Below are positions 35,022 to 35,065 of a DNA stretch of 35,065 nt, in pieces. Position 1 is the first letter of the stretch, and the number at the start of each line of letters is the position of its first letter. The position numbers and the translations under genes were made by a program. This stretch comes from an uncultured Porticoccus sp. (GTDB taxonomy: Bacteria; Pseudomonadota; Gammaproteobacteria; Pseudomonadales; Porticoccaceae): NCBI RefSeq assembly GCF_913061305.1, contig NZ_CAJXST010000011.1, positions 1-35,065 of the forward strand, written 5' to 3'. The notes under the pieces were generated by a model, which had not been told where the DNA came from, did not search any database, and saw nothing but the letters and a program-made list of their open reading frames with translations.

Positions 35022-35065
35022 CTGTCTCTTATACACATCTGACGCTGCCGACGAATAGAGAGGTG
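35022..35065. other. Nextera sequencing adapter (non-genomic)
   Basis: CTGTCTCTTATACACATCT is the Tn5 mosaic end used in Nextera libraries. It is followed by GACGCTGCCGACGA (read 1 adapter, reverse complement), then ATAGAGAG, the reverse complement of the i5 index CTCTCTAT, then GTG, the first bases of the flow-cell adapter. The contig should be trimmed at 35021. Confidence 0.98.

Noticed and set aside
35022-35065. Possible Tn5-like transposon end
   Set aside because: The mosaic end is followed by Nextera adapter and an i5 index, so it is a library artefact rather than a mobile element.

Overview
This window reads as one contig end from a free-living, probably marine, gammaproteobacterium. 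The gene order pabC-mltG-tmk-holB-pilZ-tatD, the divergent rne/rluC pair and the yceD-rpmF-plsX-fabD-fabG-acpP run match the Pseudomonadales/Cellvibrionales side of the class. That placement is inferred from gene order and protein character only. The last 44 bases are not genomic: they are Nextera sequencing adapter with an i5 index.

Region 1 (1-10713, + strand) is a type I secretion adhesin locus of the LapA/LapBCE kind. It holds the C-terminal end of a giant adhesin (Asp-Ala tract, Ig-like domains, RTX repeats, C-terminal secretion domain). Next comes a 331-residue protein built on nine 19-residue GLLDGVLGEDGLVGGVLGG units. Then follow a TolC-type outer membrane protein with a long acidic N-terminal extension, a LapB-type ABC exporter with a degenerate C39 domain, and a HlyD/LapC adaptor. 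The last gene encodes a 759-residue cytoplasmic protein of unknown function that I could not place in a family. Genes from tolC onward overlap or nearly abut, so they look like one operon. A strong hairpin separates the repeat protein from the export genes. The repeat protein, the TolC extension and the 759-residue protein are the least explained parts of the window and could form an elaborated type I secretion/biofilm system.

Region 2 (10761-18255, mostly - strand) holds a CHASE-GAF-PAS-GGDEF-EAL c-di-GMP enzyme, a small lipoprotein, a 62-residue protein, tRNA-Ser(UGA) with a clear promoter and terminator, and RNase E. A 675-bp gene-free stretch, probably containing the rne leader, leads to the divergent rluC.

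Region 3 (18931-30016) is core housekeeping: rluC, a HAD phosphatase, yceF (maf family, - strand), then yceD-rpmF-plsX-fabD-fabG-acpP (envelope lipid synthesis with ribosomal protein L32). It continues with pabC-mltG-tmk-holB-pilZ-tatD. fabF, normally between acpP and pabC, is absent; only a terminator lies there.

Region 4 (30134-34973, - strand) is a Gld-like ABC system: ATPase, a fused permease-GldG protein, and a DUF4340 protein, in one overlapping operon read away from the adapter-bearing end.
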